Shown: positions 16,863 through 25,537 of the stretch, piece by piece | Layout: each line of letters starts with the position of its first letter | Position numbering within the stretch: position 1 is the stretch's first letter | Assembly: GCA_027026755.1 (NCBI GenBank) | Contig: JALVNE010000304.1 | Coordinates: 1 to 64,000, forward strand | Length of the DNA: 64,000 bases | DNA from: Sedimenticola sp. | Lineage (GTDB): Bacteria > Pseudomonadota > Gammaproteobacteria > Chromatiales > Chromatiaceae | Direction: 5' to 3' | Program-made: the position numbers and the translations under genes | The notes under the pieces: model-generated | The model's database searches: none | What the model was told of the DNA's origin: nothing | The model's input: the letters and a program-made list of their open reading frames with translations, nothing else

Positions 16863-16907
16863 AAGGCTTTACGGCATGATTAGCGGTCATCTCGTAAAGC
16901 CTTTTTC
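16863..16907 (+). terminator. Rho-independent terminator after the tRNA pair
   Basis: Perfect 11-bp inverted repeat AAGGCTTTACG / CGTAAAGCCTT with a 19-base loop, followed by a T run (TTTTTC). It starts nine bases after tRNA-Met and fits the end of the tRNA transcript. Confidence 0.85.
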
Positions 16908-17074
16908 TTGTCCGCTACCATTGAATCCGTTATTGGTGTTTTGCTGCCAATGCTTGGTTTCTTGGCGGCGTTGTTGCTGTCATATTTTCCAGCTTTACTG
17001 GGACTTGGCAGGGTTGCCTCGCGGGCATCCAGTCCTATCTGCCATCTGGCGAGTCATGCTTCTTCCACCACGGA

Positions 17075-17329
17075 GACAGGGCGGTCTTGCCTTTTGTTAT
17101 CAATTGGTTAGATGCTTCAAACAGGGCGCGTCTCGGCGTGGCCTACAGGGATGTAGGTCAGGGGCGTGAGCAGGAGCGGAAGCTTTGCGGCTTTTGACAA
17201 GGGCTTGCCACAAGGTGAATCGCGTAGCGAGAGAAGGCCCCCCCTGGGGGGTTGCCTGCAAGCCGCGCCTTGATACGCACCCTGTTTGAAGCACTGAGGG
17301 CAACATATTTGGTCGCCGGGTTAATAACC
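17075..17329. repeat. Repeat region (E3) related to the element at 60770-60955
   Basis: Part of the gene-free stretch 16908-17428. Positions 17075-17126 closely match 60883-60930, sharing GACAGGGCGG, TTGTTATC and TGCTTCAAAC. Positions 17303-17325 match 60934-60955 (ACATATTTGGTCGCCGGGTT in this copy). Between these blocks is an extra segment bounded by 19-bp arms with one mismatch: TGCTTCAAACAGGGCGCGT (17113-17131) and its inverse (17275-17293). It holds a CCTACA/TGTAGG hairpin. No matching left terminal arm was found here. The rest of the gap shows no supported gene. Confidence 0.6.
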
Positions 17330-17382
17330 ACCATGTTTGGACTGGTTTGCGAGGTCAAATATGGCGGCTGATCATCTTGCTG

Positions 17383-17407
17383 AATAATAACGTTTGGCGT
17401 TATTATT
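17383..17407. repeat. Perfect 10-bp hairpin upstream of the higBA genes
   Basis: AATAATAACG, a 5-base loop (TTTGG) and CGTTATTATT. It lies 21 bases before the toxin start and is AT-rich, so it could be an operator for the autoregulated toxin-antitoxin operon or part of the adjoining repeat E3, whose end motif GGTTAATAA is similar. Confidence 0.5.
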
Positions 17408-17428
17408 GGTGTGCATTATTGTTTTTTC

Positions 17429-17710
17429 ATGATCAAGAGCTTTCACGACAAGCGCACCGCTGCCCTGTTTCTGGGCAATAAGGTCAAAGGCGTGGACTCT
17501 TCCATCCAGGTACGCGCCAGGATGCGCTTGTTACAGATCGACGCGGCGACTTGTCTGGATGATCTGCGCAACCCGCCAAGCAACCGTCTGGAGCGCAAGA
17601 CGGGCAAGCTGAAGCATCTGCATTGCCTTCGGGTGAACAGCCAGTGGCGCATCTGCTTCGAATGGAAGGCCGGTGACGCGCATGCGGTACGCCTGATCGA
17701 CTACCACTAG
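17429..17710 (+). CDS. higB: HigB-type toxin, RelE/ParE superfamily mRNA interferase
   Basis: 93-residue small basic protein starting MIKSFHDKRTAALFLG. It shows the HigB pattern: a linker giving DLRNPPSNRLERKTG, then LKHLHCLRVNSQWRICFEW and a C terminus AHAVRLIDYH. Relatives cleave ribosome-bound mRNA and are neutralised by HigA. The toxin precedes the antitoxin gene, the order characteristic of higBA and unlike most type II systems. ATG 17429 is chosen over an in-frame GTG at 17411. It follows repeat E3, so the module may have been inserted at this site. Confidence 0.93.
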   Translation: MIKSFHDKRTAALFLGNKVKGVDSSIQVRARMRLLQIDAATCLDDLRNPPSNRLERKTGKLKHLHCLRVNSQWRICFEWKAGDAHAVRLIDYH

Positions 17711-17719
17711 GAGAACGCC

Positions 17720-18061
17720 ATGCTGAATCGAGATGAAATCACGACCGCTGATCTGTCGATGGTAACGACGGGCGAGACGTTGGGCCCGGTGCATCCCGGT
17801 GCGCATGTACTGGATTATATCGAGGGCGCGGGCATTACGCAGTACCGGCTGGCCAAGGCAATCCATGTGCCGCCCCGCCGGATCAACGAGATTGTCCACG
17901 GCAGGCGCGCGATTACCGCCGACACCGCGATGCGTCTGGGACGCTATTTCCGCACCTCGCCGCAATTCTGGATGAACCTGCAGACGGCTTATGACCTGGC
18001 TGTGTTGGAAGCGGAGATCGGAGAGCGGTTGAACGGCGAAATCAAACCGGTGGCGGCATAG
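17720..18061 (+). CDS. higA: HigA-type antitoxin, XRE-family HTH
   Basis: 113-residue antitoxin and autorepressor with a helix-turn-helix: ITQYRLAKAIHVPPRRINEIVHGRRAITADTAMRLG. The following FRTSPQFWMNLQTAYDL is the HigA/VapI family hallmark. It begins nine bases after higB with AGGAGA upstream. The N terminus (residues 1-~32) lacks the HTH and probably contacts the toxin. The C terminus carries an Ala/Glu-rich helix. Confidence 0.94.
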   Translation: MLNRDEITTADLSMVTTGETLGPVHPGAHVLDYIEGAGITQYRLAKAIHVPPRRINEIVHGRRAITADTAMRLGRYFRTSPQFWMNLQTAYDLAVLEAEIGERLNGEIKPVAA

Positions 18062-18105
18062 TCCCGCACGGACATCCAAAATTTTTCGAGTTGTCCCCTG
18101 TCCTC

Positions 18106-18121
18106 TGGAACGGTTTTCGCG
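18106..18121 (+). promoter_or_regulatory. Possible sigma-54 promoter upstream of amtB
   Basis: TGGAACGGTTTTCGCG keeps the -24 GG and -12 GC at the right 10-base spacing and matches most of the sigma-54 consensus. A weaker candidate (TGGTAATTATTTGGC) lies at 18214-18228. Ammonium transporter genes are commonly under NtrC and sigma-54, but no NtrC site was identified. Low confidence. Confidence 0.3.
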
Positions 18122-18299
18122 ATCGCACTGCAACTTTTTCGAAAACGGCTGGTCTTACGGGCTGTAGGATATGAAACTCCTGCAAGTTTTCGAACCATTA
18201 CATTTACTCCCTTTGGTAATTATTTGGCCGGCGTACCTGAGTGCGCCGGTCTTTATTTTGGTATCATTCCCCGATTATCCATATCTTTCTGGGGGTTGT

Positions 18300-19601
18300 A
18301 TGAAAATCTGGCAGTTTTTTCTGGCCGGCCTGCTGATGTTCCTGGCCGGCGGCGCAATGGCGGAAGAAGCCGCCCTGGACACGGGCGACACGGCCTGGAT
18401 TCTTACTTCCACCGCTCTGGTGCTGTTCATGACCCTGCCGGGGCTGGCTCTGTTCTACGGCGGCCTGGTGCGCAGCAAGAACGTGCTGTCGGTGCTCATG
18501 CAGTGTTTTGCCATTGCCGGTGTCGCTTCCATTCTCTGGCTGATTCTGGGTTACAGCCTGGCCTTCGGCGAGGGCAATGCCTGGATTGGTGATTTCAGCA
18601 AGGTGCTCATGGCAGGGGTGGGGCGGGATACGCTTTCCGGCAATATTCCCGAGTCCCTGTTCATGCTGTTCCAGATGACTTTTGCCATCATCACCCCCGC
18701 CCTGGTGGTGGGCGGTTTTGCCGAGCGCATGAAGTTTTCTTCCATGCTGCTGTTCAGCGCCCTGTGGCTGATGCTGGTCTATGTGCCTGTGACCCACTGG
18801 GTCTGGGGTGGCGGCTGGCTGGGTAAGATGGGCCTCTACGATTTTGCTGGCGGCACCGTGGTGCATATCACTGCTGGTGCGGCGGCCTTGGTGACGGCTC
18901 TGGTTCTGGGGCCCAGACGCGGGTTTCCCGATACGCCCATGATGCCACACAATATGACCATGACAGTAACCGGAGCGGGCATGCTCTGGGTGGGCTGGTT
19001 CGGATTCAACGGCGGCAGCGCCCTGGCGTCCAACGGGGATGCGGCCATGGCCATGCTGGTGACCCATATATCCGCCGCCACTGGCGCCATGACCTGGATG
19101 GCCATCGAATGGAAGAAGTTCGGCAAGCCCAGCGCCCTGGGTGTGGTGACCGGCATGGTGGCGGGCCTGGGCACTATCACCCCGGCATCCGGTTTTGTCG
19201 GCCCCGGTGGCGCCCTCATCATTGGCTTGCTGGCGGGGGGCATCTGCTTCACCGCCACCATGACCCTCAAGCAGGTGCTGAAAATCGATGATTCCCTGGA
19301 CGTGTTTCCCGTGCACGGCGTGGGCGGCATGCTGGGCACCTTGATGGCCGGCGTGTTTTCCGCCACCAGCCTGGGGGTGTTCAGCGGCTATGGTTTCGCT
19401 GATGGCATCAGCACCATGGGCGGTCAGGTCTGGGTGCAGTTCGTTGGCGTGCTGGCCACCCTGGTGTTCACCCTGGTGCTTACCTGGGTGATTCTCAAGG
19501 TGGTGGCCGCAGTGACGGGCGGCCTGCGCGTGGATGCGGACCAGGAGCAGGAAGGTCTGGACATCGTGCTGCACGAGGAACGCGGTTACGATATTCACTG
19601 A
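18300..19601 (+). CDS. amtB: Ammonium transporter AmtB
   Basis: 433-residue Amt/Rh channel that moves ammonium across the inner membrane as a trimer. A cleavable signal peptide (to GGAMAEEA, ~residue 21) precedes about eleven membrane helices. The pore twin-His pair is seen at H166 (VTHWVWGGGW) and H339 (FPVHGVGGMLG), and the DTAWILTSTALVLFMTLPGLALFYGGLVR start is a family signature. The C-terminal tail GLDIVLHEERGYDIH is the segment contacted by PII protein. The usual glnK partner is not adjacent. ATG 18300 follows GGGGG; an in-frame ATG at 18171 is rejected. A strong terminator follows. Confidence 0.96.
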   Translation: MKIWQFFLAGLLMFLAGGAMAEEAALDTGDTAWILTSTALVLFMTLPGLALFYGGLVRSKNVLSVLMQCFAIAGVASILWLILGYSLAFGEGNAWIGDFSKVLMAGVGRDTLSGNIPESLFMLFQMTFAIITPALVVGGFAERMKFSSMLLFSALWLMLVYVPVTHWVWGGGWLGKMGLYDFAGGTVVHITAGAAALVTALVLGPRRGFPDTPMMPHNMTMTVTGAGMLWVGWFGFNGGSALASNGDAAMAMLVTHISAATGAMTWMAIEWKKFGKPSALGVVTGMVAGLGTITPASGFVGPGGALIIGLLAGGICFTATMTLKQVLKIDDSLDVFPVHGVGGMLGTLMAGVFSATSLGVFSGYGFADGISTMGGQVWVQFVGVLATLVFTLVLTWVILKVVAAVTGGLRVDADQEQEGLDIVLHEERGYDIH

Positions 19602-19620
19602 CGGCTTGCATGCCCAGGCA

Positions 19621-19648
19621 AAAAGCCGCCTTTGTTGGCGGCTTTTTT
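19621..19648 (+). terminator. Rho-independent terminator after amtB
   Basis: AAAAGCCGCC, a short loop and GGCGGCTTTTTT: a GC-rich 10-bp stem with a six-base T run, 20 bases past the amtB stop. It separates amtB from the next operon. Confidence 0.9.
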
Positions 19649-19681
19649 GCTGGCAGGATACTGATTTTCCGGGAGGAAGCA

Positions 19682-20713
19682 TTGTCACAACTGAGTCCGG
19701 TATTGATTCTTTTGCTGGTCTTTGCCGGTACGGCGCTGTTGTGCCGGCGGTTCATTGCGCCGGATTCCCTGTTCCATGTGCTGGATCATCCGGGAGATCG
19801 TTCCCTGCACCACAGGGCCACGCCCAGAAGCGGGGGCGTAGCCATTGTCATTGCCGTTTTGTCGGGCTGGGCTGTGGCGCTGGCGACCGGCGCCCTGGCC
19901 CTGAATGAGATGTTGGCCTGGTCCATCGGCGGCGTGATTTTGCTGGCGCTTGTCGGTGCCGTCGATGACCGGTTTGACCTGTCTCCCCTGAAGCGTTTGC
20001 TGGCCCAGTTGCTGGCGGCCTTCCTGCTGCTGGGAGCCGGGCTGGTGCCGGAGCGGCTGCAACTGCCCGGCATGGCCCTGCCCCTGCCCTGCTGGCTGGC
20101 TTTCGGTTTCACCCTGTTGTTCGTGTTGTGGATGACCAATCTGTACAATTTCATGGATGGCATGGATGGATTTGCGGGGGGCATGGCGGTTGCCGGGTTT
20201 GCTGTCATGGCCTGGCTGGGCTGGCGTGGCGGGGACGCGGGCTTTGCCCTGGCGAGCCTGATCGTGGCCTCGGCCTGCGCCGGTTTTCTGCTGTTCAATT
20301 TTCCGCCGGCACGTATCTTCATGGGGGATGCGGGCTCCCCGGTGCTGGGTTATCTCGCCGCGGCTTTCATGCTCCAGGCGGACCGGGAGAATCTTTTTCC
20401 TCTGTGGATCGGTGTGCTGATATTCTCTCCCTTCATCGTGGACGCCACCTATACCCTGCTGCGGCGCCTGCTCGCGGGCAAGAAGGTCTGGCAGGCTCAT
20501 CGGGAACATGTCTATCAGCGACTGGTGCAGTGCGGCTGGAGTCACAGGCGCACGGTATCCTGGAGTTATCTGCTGATGCTGGCGGCTGGTGGATCTGCCG
20601 TCATGGCACTGAATCTGAAACCGGCTGTCCAATGGAGCATCCTGCTGTGCTGGATACTCGGATATCTGGCCATCATCCTGCTCACTGGCCGAAAGGAACG
20701 ACGACACCGATGA
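19682..20713 (+). CDS. WbpL/WecA-like undecaprenyl-phosphate glycosyl-1-phosphate transferase
   Basis: 343-residue polytopic membrane enzyme of the MraY/WecA superfamily that starts lipid-linked glycan synthesis by moving a HexNAc-1-phosphate to undecaprenyl phosphate. Motifs: LDHPGDRSLHHRATPRSGGVA, GAVDDRFDLS (metal-binding Asp pair), NLYNFMDGMDGFAG and IFMGDAGSPVLGY, plus a late WSHRR His. About ten hydrophobic segments are visible. The TTG start is supported by GGGAGGAAG just upstream and by the neat placement of the first helix. It overlaps the WbpM-like gene by four bases, as wbpL and wbpM are paired in O-antigen loci. Confidence 0.9.
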   Translation: MSQLSPVLILLLVFAGTALLCRRFIAPDSLFHVLDHPGDRSLHHRATPRSGGVAIVIAVLSGWAVALATGALALNEMLAWSIGGVILLALVGAVDDRFDLSPLKRLLAQLLAAFLLLGAGLVPERLQLPGMALPLPCWLAFGFTLLFVLWMTNLYNFMDGMDGFAGGMAVAGFAVMAWLGWRGGDAGFALASLIVASACAGFLLFNFPPARIFMGDAGSPVLGYLAAAFMLQADRENLFPLWIGVLIFSPFIVDATYTLLRRLLAGKKVWQAHREHVYQRLVQCGWSHRRTVSWSYLLMLAAGGSAVMALNLKPAVQWSILLCWILGYLAIILLTGRKERRHR

Positions 20714-22581
20714 AAAAGCTGGCGGACAGGCTCCTCAACCGGGGCATGGCGTTTCTGCATGATCTGCTGATGATTCCCCTGGCCTGGCTGGGGGCCTATG
20801 TGCTGCGTTTCAACCTGGAAGCCGTGCCCGACTGGTTCTGGGAACAGGCCCTGAACAGCCTGCTGGTGGTGATCCCGGTGCAGGCGGCGGTGTTCTGGCT
20901 GTTCGGCCTGTATCGGGGCGTATGGCGCTTTGCCTCCCTGCCGGACATGATGCGCATCGGCAAGGCGGTGGTCAGTGGCCTGCTGATCATCACCCTGCTG
21001 TTATGGCTGACCCGGGATTTCAGCGGCGTGCCGCGCTCGGTGCCCGTGCTTTACGGCGTCCTGCTGATGATCTTCCTGAGCCTGCCGCGCATGGTGTACC
21101 GTATCATCAAGGATCAGGGCAGTCGCAGCGCCAGCGCCGAACGGGTGCTCATCGTGGGGGCGGGAAGCGCTGGAGAGATGCTGGTGCGGGATCTCCTGCG
21201 CGATCCCCAGCGGGCCTACCTGCCCCTGGCCTTCGTGGATGATGATCCTGCCAAGCGGGGCCGGGAGATCCACGGCGTGCGTGTCATGGGTGATTGCAGC
21301 AAGCTGCCGCGCATTGCCCGCAAGCTGGCGGCGGACCTGGTGATGCTGGCCGTGCCCTCGGCGGACAAGGAACAGATGCAGCGCATCATCGCCCAGGTGG
21401 AGGAAACCGGCCTGCCGTTCCGCACCGTGCCTCCGCTCAAGGAGCTCATGTCCGGCAACGTGAAAGTGGATCAGCTGCGCGAGGTGTCCATCGAGGATCT
21501 GCTGGGGCGGGACCCGGTGGCCCTGGACTGGCAGGCCATACGCGGGGGCCTGGCGGGCAAGTCCGCCCTGGTGACCGGCGCCGGCGGTTCCATCGGCTCG
21601 GAACTTTGCCGCCAACTGGCGGGGCTGCCGGTGAGCAGTCTGGTGCTGGTGGAGAACAGCGAGTTCAACCTGTTCAACATGGAAAGGGAACTGCGCGAGC
21701 AGCATCCGGAGCTGCGGGTATATCCCCACCTGGCGGATGTGACCGACAGCCGGGTGATGGACCTGGTGTTCGAAAAATATCGGCCCCAGGTGGTGTTCCA
21801 CGCGGCGGCCTACAAGCATGTTCCCATGCTGGAGCGGCAGTTGCGCGAGGCCATGCGCAACAACGTGCTGGGGACGCGCAATGTCGCCCTGGCGGCGGAT
21901 CGCTGGGAGGCGGAGGAGTTTGTGCTCATTTCCACGGACAAGGCAGTGAATCCCGCCAATGTCATGGGCGCCAGCAAGCGCGCGGCGGAGATCTACTGCC
22001 AGAACCTGAACGACCGTTCCGCCACCAGCTTCATCACCGTGCGTTTCGGCAATGTGCTGGGCTCCACGGGCAGCGTGGTGCCTTTGTTCAAGGAACAGAT
22101 CAAGAAGGGCGGGCCGGTGCGCGTGACCCATCCGGATATCGAGCGCTATTTCATGACCACCCGGGAAGCCTGCCAGCTCATCATGCAGGCCAGCGTGCTG
22201 GGGCAGGGCGGAGAGATCTTCGTCTTGGACATGGGGCAGCCCGTGCGCATCCAGTACCTGGCGGAACAGCTCATCCGTCTGTCGGGAAAGAAACCCAGCG
22301 AGGATATTGCGATAGAATATACAGGGTTGCGACCGGGAGAAAAACTCTACGAGGAACTGTTCCACGAACAGGAATCCCTGCAGCCCACGGCTCATGAGAA
22401 GATTCTCCAGGCCCGTTGCCGTCCCGTGGCATGGGAAGCGCTGAGCGCCATCATGGAAGATATCGAGACGGCCTGCGCCACCCATGATTGTGATAGCCTG
22501 AGCGAATTGCTGACCCGGCTGGTGCCGGAACGAACCGACCGTGATGGCGGCGGAAATTGTGTCTTGCAGGACAGAGAATGA
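20710..22581 (+). CDS. WbpM/CapD-like nucleotide-sugar 4,6-dehydratase
   Basis: 623-residue inner-membrane enzyme that dehydrates UDP-GlcNAc (or a similar sugar) at C4/C6, a first step toward deoxy amino sugars such as QuiNAc or FucNAc. Four N-terminal membrane helices (to ~residue 115) precede a CoA-binding-like Rossmann domain (RVLIVGAGSAGEML, ~140) and the catalytic extended SDR domain with VTGAGGSIGSELCRQL (~290), FHAAAYKHVPML, and STDKAVNPANVMGASKRAAE. The last contains the Met-for-Tyr change usual in WbpM. The ATG overlaps the upstream glycosyltransferase and the stop overlaps gspE, so glycan and secretion genes are coupled. Confidence 0.93.
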   Translation: MKKLADRLLNRGMAFLHDLLMIPLAWLGAYVLRFNLEAVPDWFWEQALNSLLVVIPVQAAVFWLFGLYRGVWRFASLPDMMRIGKAVVSGLLIITLLLWLTRDFSGVPRSVPVLYGVLLMIFLSLPRMVYRIIKDQGSRSASAERVLIVGAGSAGEMLVRDLLRDPQRAYLPLAFVDDDPAKRGREIHGVRVMGDCSKLPRIARKLAADLVMLAVPSADKEQMQRIIAQVEETGLPFRTVPPLKELMSGNVKVDQLREVSIEDLLGRDPVALDWQAIRGGLAGKSALVTGAGGSIGSELCRQLAGLPVSSLVLVENSEFNLFNMERELREQHPELRVYPHLADVTDSRVMDLVFEKYRPQVVFHAAAYKHVPMLERQLREAMRNNVLGTRNVALAADRWEAEEFVLISTDKAVNPANVMGASKRAAEIYCQNLNDRSATSFITVRFGNVLGSTGSVVPLFKEQIKKGGPVRVTHPDIERYFMTTREACQLIMQASVLGQGGEIFVLDMGQPVRIQYLAEQLIRLSGKKPSEDIAIEYTGLRPGEKLYEELFHEQESLQPTAHEKILQARCRPVAWEALSAIMEDIETACATHDCDSLSELLTRLVPERTDRDGGGNCVLQDRE

Positions 22582-24308
22582 ATACAGAGCAGACAGACAT
22601 CCTCGAGGACTCCCTGGCGACCATGGGCGTCGATGAACGCATGGCGCTGGCCCTGGAGGCTGCGGGCAAGCTGAGCGCTCAGGACTATGCCCGGGCCGCT
22701 CACCTGGCGGCAGAAGGTGGCGTGTCCGTGTGGAACATGGTGCACAAGCTGGGCCTGGTGTCCGAACGGGATCTGGCGGATGCCTTCTGCCGGGAGATGG
22801 GGCTGAAATTCGTCGCCGCGGAGGATTTCCCCGACGTGGCCCTGTTCGAGGACGCCGTGTCCCAGCGCTTCCTCAAGGAATCCCGGGTGCTGCCCCTGTA
22901 CCTGGAGGACGACCGTCTCTACCTGGCCATGGCGGATCCTGGCGACGACTTCGCCATCAGCGCCATGGAAGCCGCCAGCGGCCATAAGGTGCAGCCCGTG
23001 GTTGCCCTGCCGGCCGACATCGACAACGCCATCGAAAAACTCTATGGCGCCGGGCGTTCTGCCATGGGCGAGATCGTCGAGGGCCTGGGCGAGGGCGATG
23101 AGGCCGAAGCCGACGTCGAGACTCTCAAAGACCTGGCTTCCGAAGCGCCGGTCATCCGCTTGGTGAATCTCATCGTGCAGCGGGCGGTGGAGTCCCGGGC
23201 CTCGGACATACACGTGGAGCCCTTCGAAGGCCAGCTCAAGGTGCGCTACCGCATCGACGGCGTGCTCACCGAGAGCGAAGCCCCGCCCGCCCATTCGACG
23301 GCGGCCATCATCTCGCGCATCAAGCTCATGGCCAAGCTCAACATCGCCGAGCGCCGCCTGCCCCAGGATGGGCGCATCAGCCTGCGGGTGCAGGGCAAGG
23401 AGCTGGACCTGCGGGTATCCACGGTGCCCACCATGTTTGGCGAGAGCGTGGTCATCCGCCTGCTGGACAAGGAAAGCGTGAAATTCGATTTCGGCGCCCT
23501 GGGTTTCGACGGCGAGCCTCTGAGGCGCTTCAAGCATATTCTGGACATGCCCCATGGTATCGTGCTGGTCACAGGCCCCACGGGCAGCGGCAAGTCCACC
23601 ACCTTGTACACGGCCCTGAGCCGCCTGAACACCGCCGAGAAAAAGATCATCACCGTGGAAGACCCGGTGGAATACCAGATTGCCGGCATCAACCAGATCC
23701 AGGTCAAGCCCCAGATCGACCTGACCTTTTCCGCCGCCCTGCGGGCCATCGTGCGCCAGGACCCGGACATCATCATGGTGGGGGAGATGCGGGATCTGGA
23801 AACGGCGCGTATCGCCGTGCAGTCCGCCCTCACCGGGCACCTGGTGTTGTCCACGCTGCATACCAATGACGCGGCCGGCGGCATCACCCGGCTGCTGGAC
23901 ATGGGGGTGGAAGACTATCTCATCACCTCCACGGTGAATGGCATTCTTGCCCAGCGTTTGGTGCGCCGCCTGTGTCAGCACTGCCGGGAGGCCTATGAGC
24001 CCCTGCCGGAGCTGGTCGAGGAGCTGGCCCTGGATCGTTATGCCGACGAGGAGGGCAAGCTGGTGCTCTATCATCCCGTGGGCTGTGACCACTGCGGCGG
24101 CAGCGGCTACTATGGCCGTTTGTCCCTGACGGAGGTGCTGGTGATGAACGACGAGATCCGCCGCCTGGTGATGCGCCACGCCAATGCCGGGGAGATCCAG
24201 GAGGCGGCCATCGATGACGGCATGGATACCCTGCGCCAGGATGGCCTGCGCAAGTCCGTGGCCGGCCTGACCACCCTGGAAGAAGTGGCCCGGGTGGCGG
24301 AAGACTGA
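22578..24308 (+). CDS. gspE: Type II secretion ATPase GspE
   Basis: Cytoplasmic hexameric ATPase that powers pseudopilus assembly. The 576-residue protein has an N-terminal GspE_N-like domain (YARAAHLAAEGGVS, ~residues 35-150) and a core ATPase domain with Walker A GPTGSGKST, the Asp box IITVEDPVEYQI, Walker B IIMVGEMRDLET and the His box LSTLHTNDA. A tetracysteine zinc site follows: LCQHC and GCDHCGGSGYYGR. Walker B has GEMRD where GEIRD is commoner, a conservative change. ATG 22578 overlaps the wbpM-like stop (ATGA), and the stop overlaps the gspF ATG by one base. Confidence 0.96.
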   Translation: MNTEQTDILEDSLATMGVDERMALALEAAGKLSAQDYARAAHLAAEGGVSVWNMVHKLGLVSERDLADAFCREMGLKFVAAEDFPDVALFEDAVSQRFLKESRVLPLYLEDDRLYLAMADPGDDFAISAMEAASGHKVQPVVALPADIDNAIEKLYGAGRSAMGEIVEGLGEGDEAEADVETLKDLASEAPVIRLVNLIVQRAVESRASDIHVEPFEGQLKVRYRIDGVLTESEAPPAHSTAAIISRIKLMAKLNIAERRLPQDGRISLRVQGKELDLRVSTVPTMFGESVVIRLLDKESVKFDFGALGFDGEPLRRFKHILDMPHGIVLVTGPTGSGKSTTLYTALSRLNTAEKKIITVEDPVEYQIAGINQIQVKPQIDLTFSAALRAIVRQDPDIIMVGEMRDLETARIAVQSALTGHLVLSTLHTNDAAGGITRLLDMGVEDYLITSTVNGILAQRLVRRLCQHCREAYEPLPELVEELALDRYADEEGKLVLYHPVGCDHCGGSGYYGRLSLTEVLVMNDEIRRLVMRHANAGEIQEAAIDDGMDTLRQDGLRKSVAGLTTLEEVARVAED

Positions 24309-25516
24309 TGGCCCAGTTCAGTTACAAGGCGGTGCGCGCCAACGGCGAGGTGGTGGAAGGCGAGATGGAGGCTCCCGACGAAGCCTCCCTGGTGAGCCAG
24401 TTGCAGGCCGACGGCCTCATGCCTATTCGCACCGGCCGGGCGGGCAGCGGCCTCAAGGGCCTTTTCCGCAGCCGCAAGCCCAGGGTGGATCAGGAGGAGA
24501 TCCTGCACTTCACCCGGGAAGTGGCCACCCTCCTGGAAGCGGGCTTGACCCTGGACAGGGCCTTGCAGATACTCGCGGATCTGTCCGACGATGAAGCCCT
24601 GGTGCGCATGATCGAAAGCATACGCGAGAAGGTGCAGGGCGGCGCCACCCTGTCCTCCGCTTTGGAGGCCCAGGGCAAGATCTTCAGCCCCCTGTACATC
24701 AGCATGGTGAAGGCTGGCGAGGCCGGTGGGGTGTTGCACAATGTGCTGGAAAAGCTGGCCGAGTACCTGGAGCGCTCCCAGGAACTGCGCGAAAGCGTGC
24801 GCTCCGCCCTGACTTATCCCACCATACTGCTGGTGGTGGCGGGCCTTTCCGTCATTGGCCTGCTGGTGGGCGTGGTGCCCCAGTTCAGCCAGATGTTCGC
24901 CGACATGGGCAAGAGCCTGCCCCTGCCCACTCAGATCGTGGTGGCCATAGGTGACACCCTGACCCATTACTGGTGGATGATACTTTCCGGCCTGTTGCTG
25001 TTTGCCGCTTTTGCCAGCCAGCATTTCGCCAAGCCGGACGTGAAGGCCAGGTGGGATGCCCGCCTGTTGCGCTGGCCTCTGCTGGGAGATTTGATCGCCA
25101 AGGTGGAAACCGCCCGTCTGACCCGCACCCTGGCCATCCTGTTGCACAACGGTTTGCCCCTGCTGGCGGCACTAAATCTGGTCAAGGATGTCATAAACAA
25201 CACAGAGATCAAGGCCAGCATCAGTGATGCGGCGGACAGTCTGAAACGAGGCAAGGGCCTGGCAGACCCCCTCATCGAGGATGGGGTGTTACCGCCTCTG
25301 GCCCTGCAGATGATCAAGGTGGGCGAGGAGTCCGGTGATCTCGAGCCCATGCTCAACAAGGTGGCGGACGTGTTCGACAATGAAGTGCGTAACAGTGTGA
25401 AGCGGCTGCTGACCTTGCTGGAGCCGGCGCTGATCGTGGGTCTGGGCCTGATCGTGGCGGGTATCATTGTCTCCATCATGCTGGCCATACTGGGCGCCAA
25501 TGATCTGGCCTTGTAA
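24308..25516 (+). CDS. gspF: Type II secretion inner-membrane platform protein GspF
   Basis: 402-residue polytopic protein that forms the inner-membrane platform around GspE. It contains two tandem T2SF domains (about residues 70-190 and 270-395). Typical blocks are FTREVATLLEAGLTLDRAL, SMVKAGEAGGVL, LTRTLAILLHNGLPLL and MIKVGEESGDLEPML. Three membrane segments are seen, near residues 170, 220 and 375. It overlaps gspE by one base (TGATG). The operon is then interrupted by an AT-rich toxin-antitoxin pair before gspG. Confidence 0.96.
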   Translation: MAQFSYKAVRANGEVVEGEMEAPDEASLVSQLQADGLMPIRTGRAGSGLKGLFRSRKPRVDQEEILHFTREVATLLEAGLTLDRALQILADLSDDEALVRMIESIREKVQGGATLSSALEAQGKIFSPLYISMVKAGEAGGVLHNVLEKLAEYLERSQELRESVRSALTYPTILLVVAGLSVIGLLVGVVPQFSQMFADMGKSLPLPTQIVVAIGDTLTHYWWMILSGLLLFAAFASQHFAKPDVKARWDARLLRWPLLGDLIAKVETARLTRTLAILLHNGLPLLAALNLVKDVINNTEIKASISDAADSLKRGKGLADPLIEDGVLPPLALQMIKVGEESGDLEPMLNKVADVFDNEVRNSVKRLLTLLEPALIVGLGLIVAGIIVSIMLAILGANDLAL

Positions 25517-25537
25517 TGATGTTGTTATGGAGATCTC

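Noticed and set aside
16908-17111. Hydrophobic 67-codon frame after the tRNA genes
   Set aside because: It begins with TTG inside the tail of a terminator, lacks a ribosome site, and its 3' part is in repeat E3.
17079-17131. Possible integron-type recombination site (GTTAGATGC-like word in E3)
   Set aside because: No integrase, no array of cassettes and no proper paired R'/R'' boxes; better explained as part of the composite repeat.
18171-18299. Upstream ATG extension of amtB
   Set aside because: It would put a second hydrophobic segment before a perfect signal peptide; the ribosome site GGGGG directly precedes ATG 18300.
18264-19688. 474-codon minus-strand frame opposite amtB
   Set aside because: AmtB has a signal peptide, pore His residues and a terminator; the antisense frame has shadow composition.
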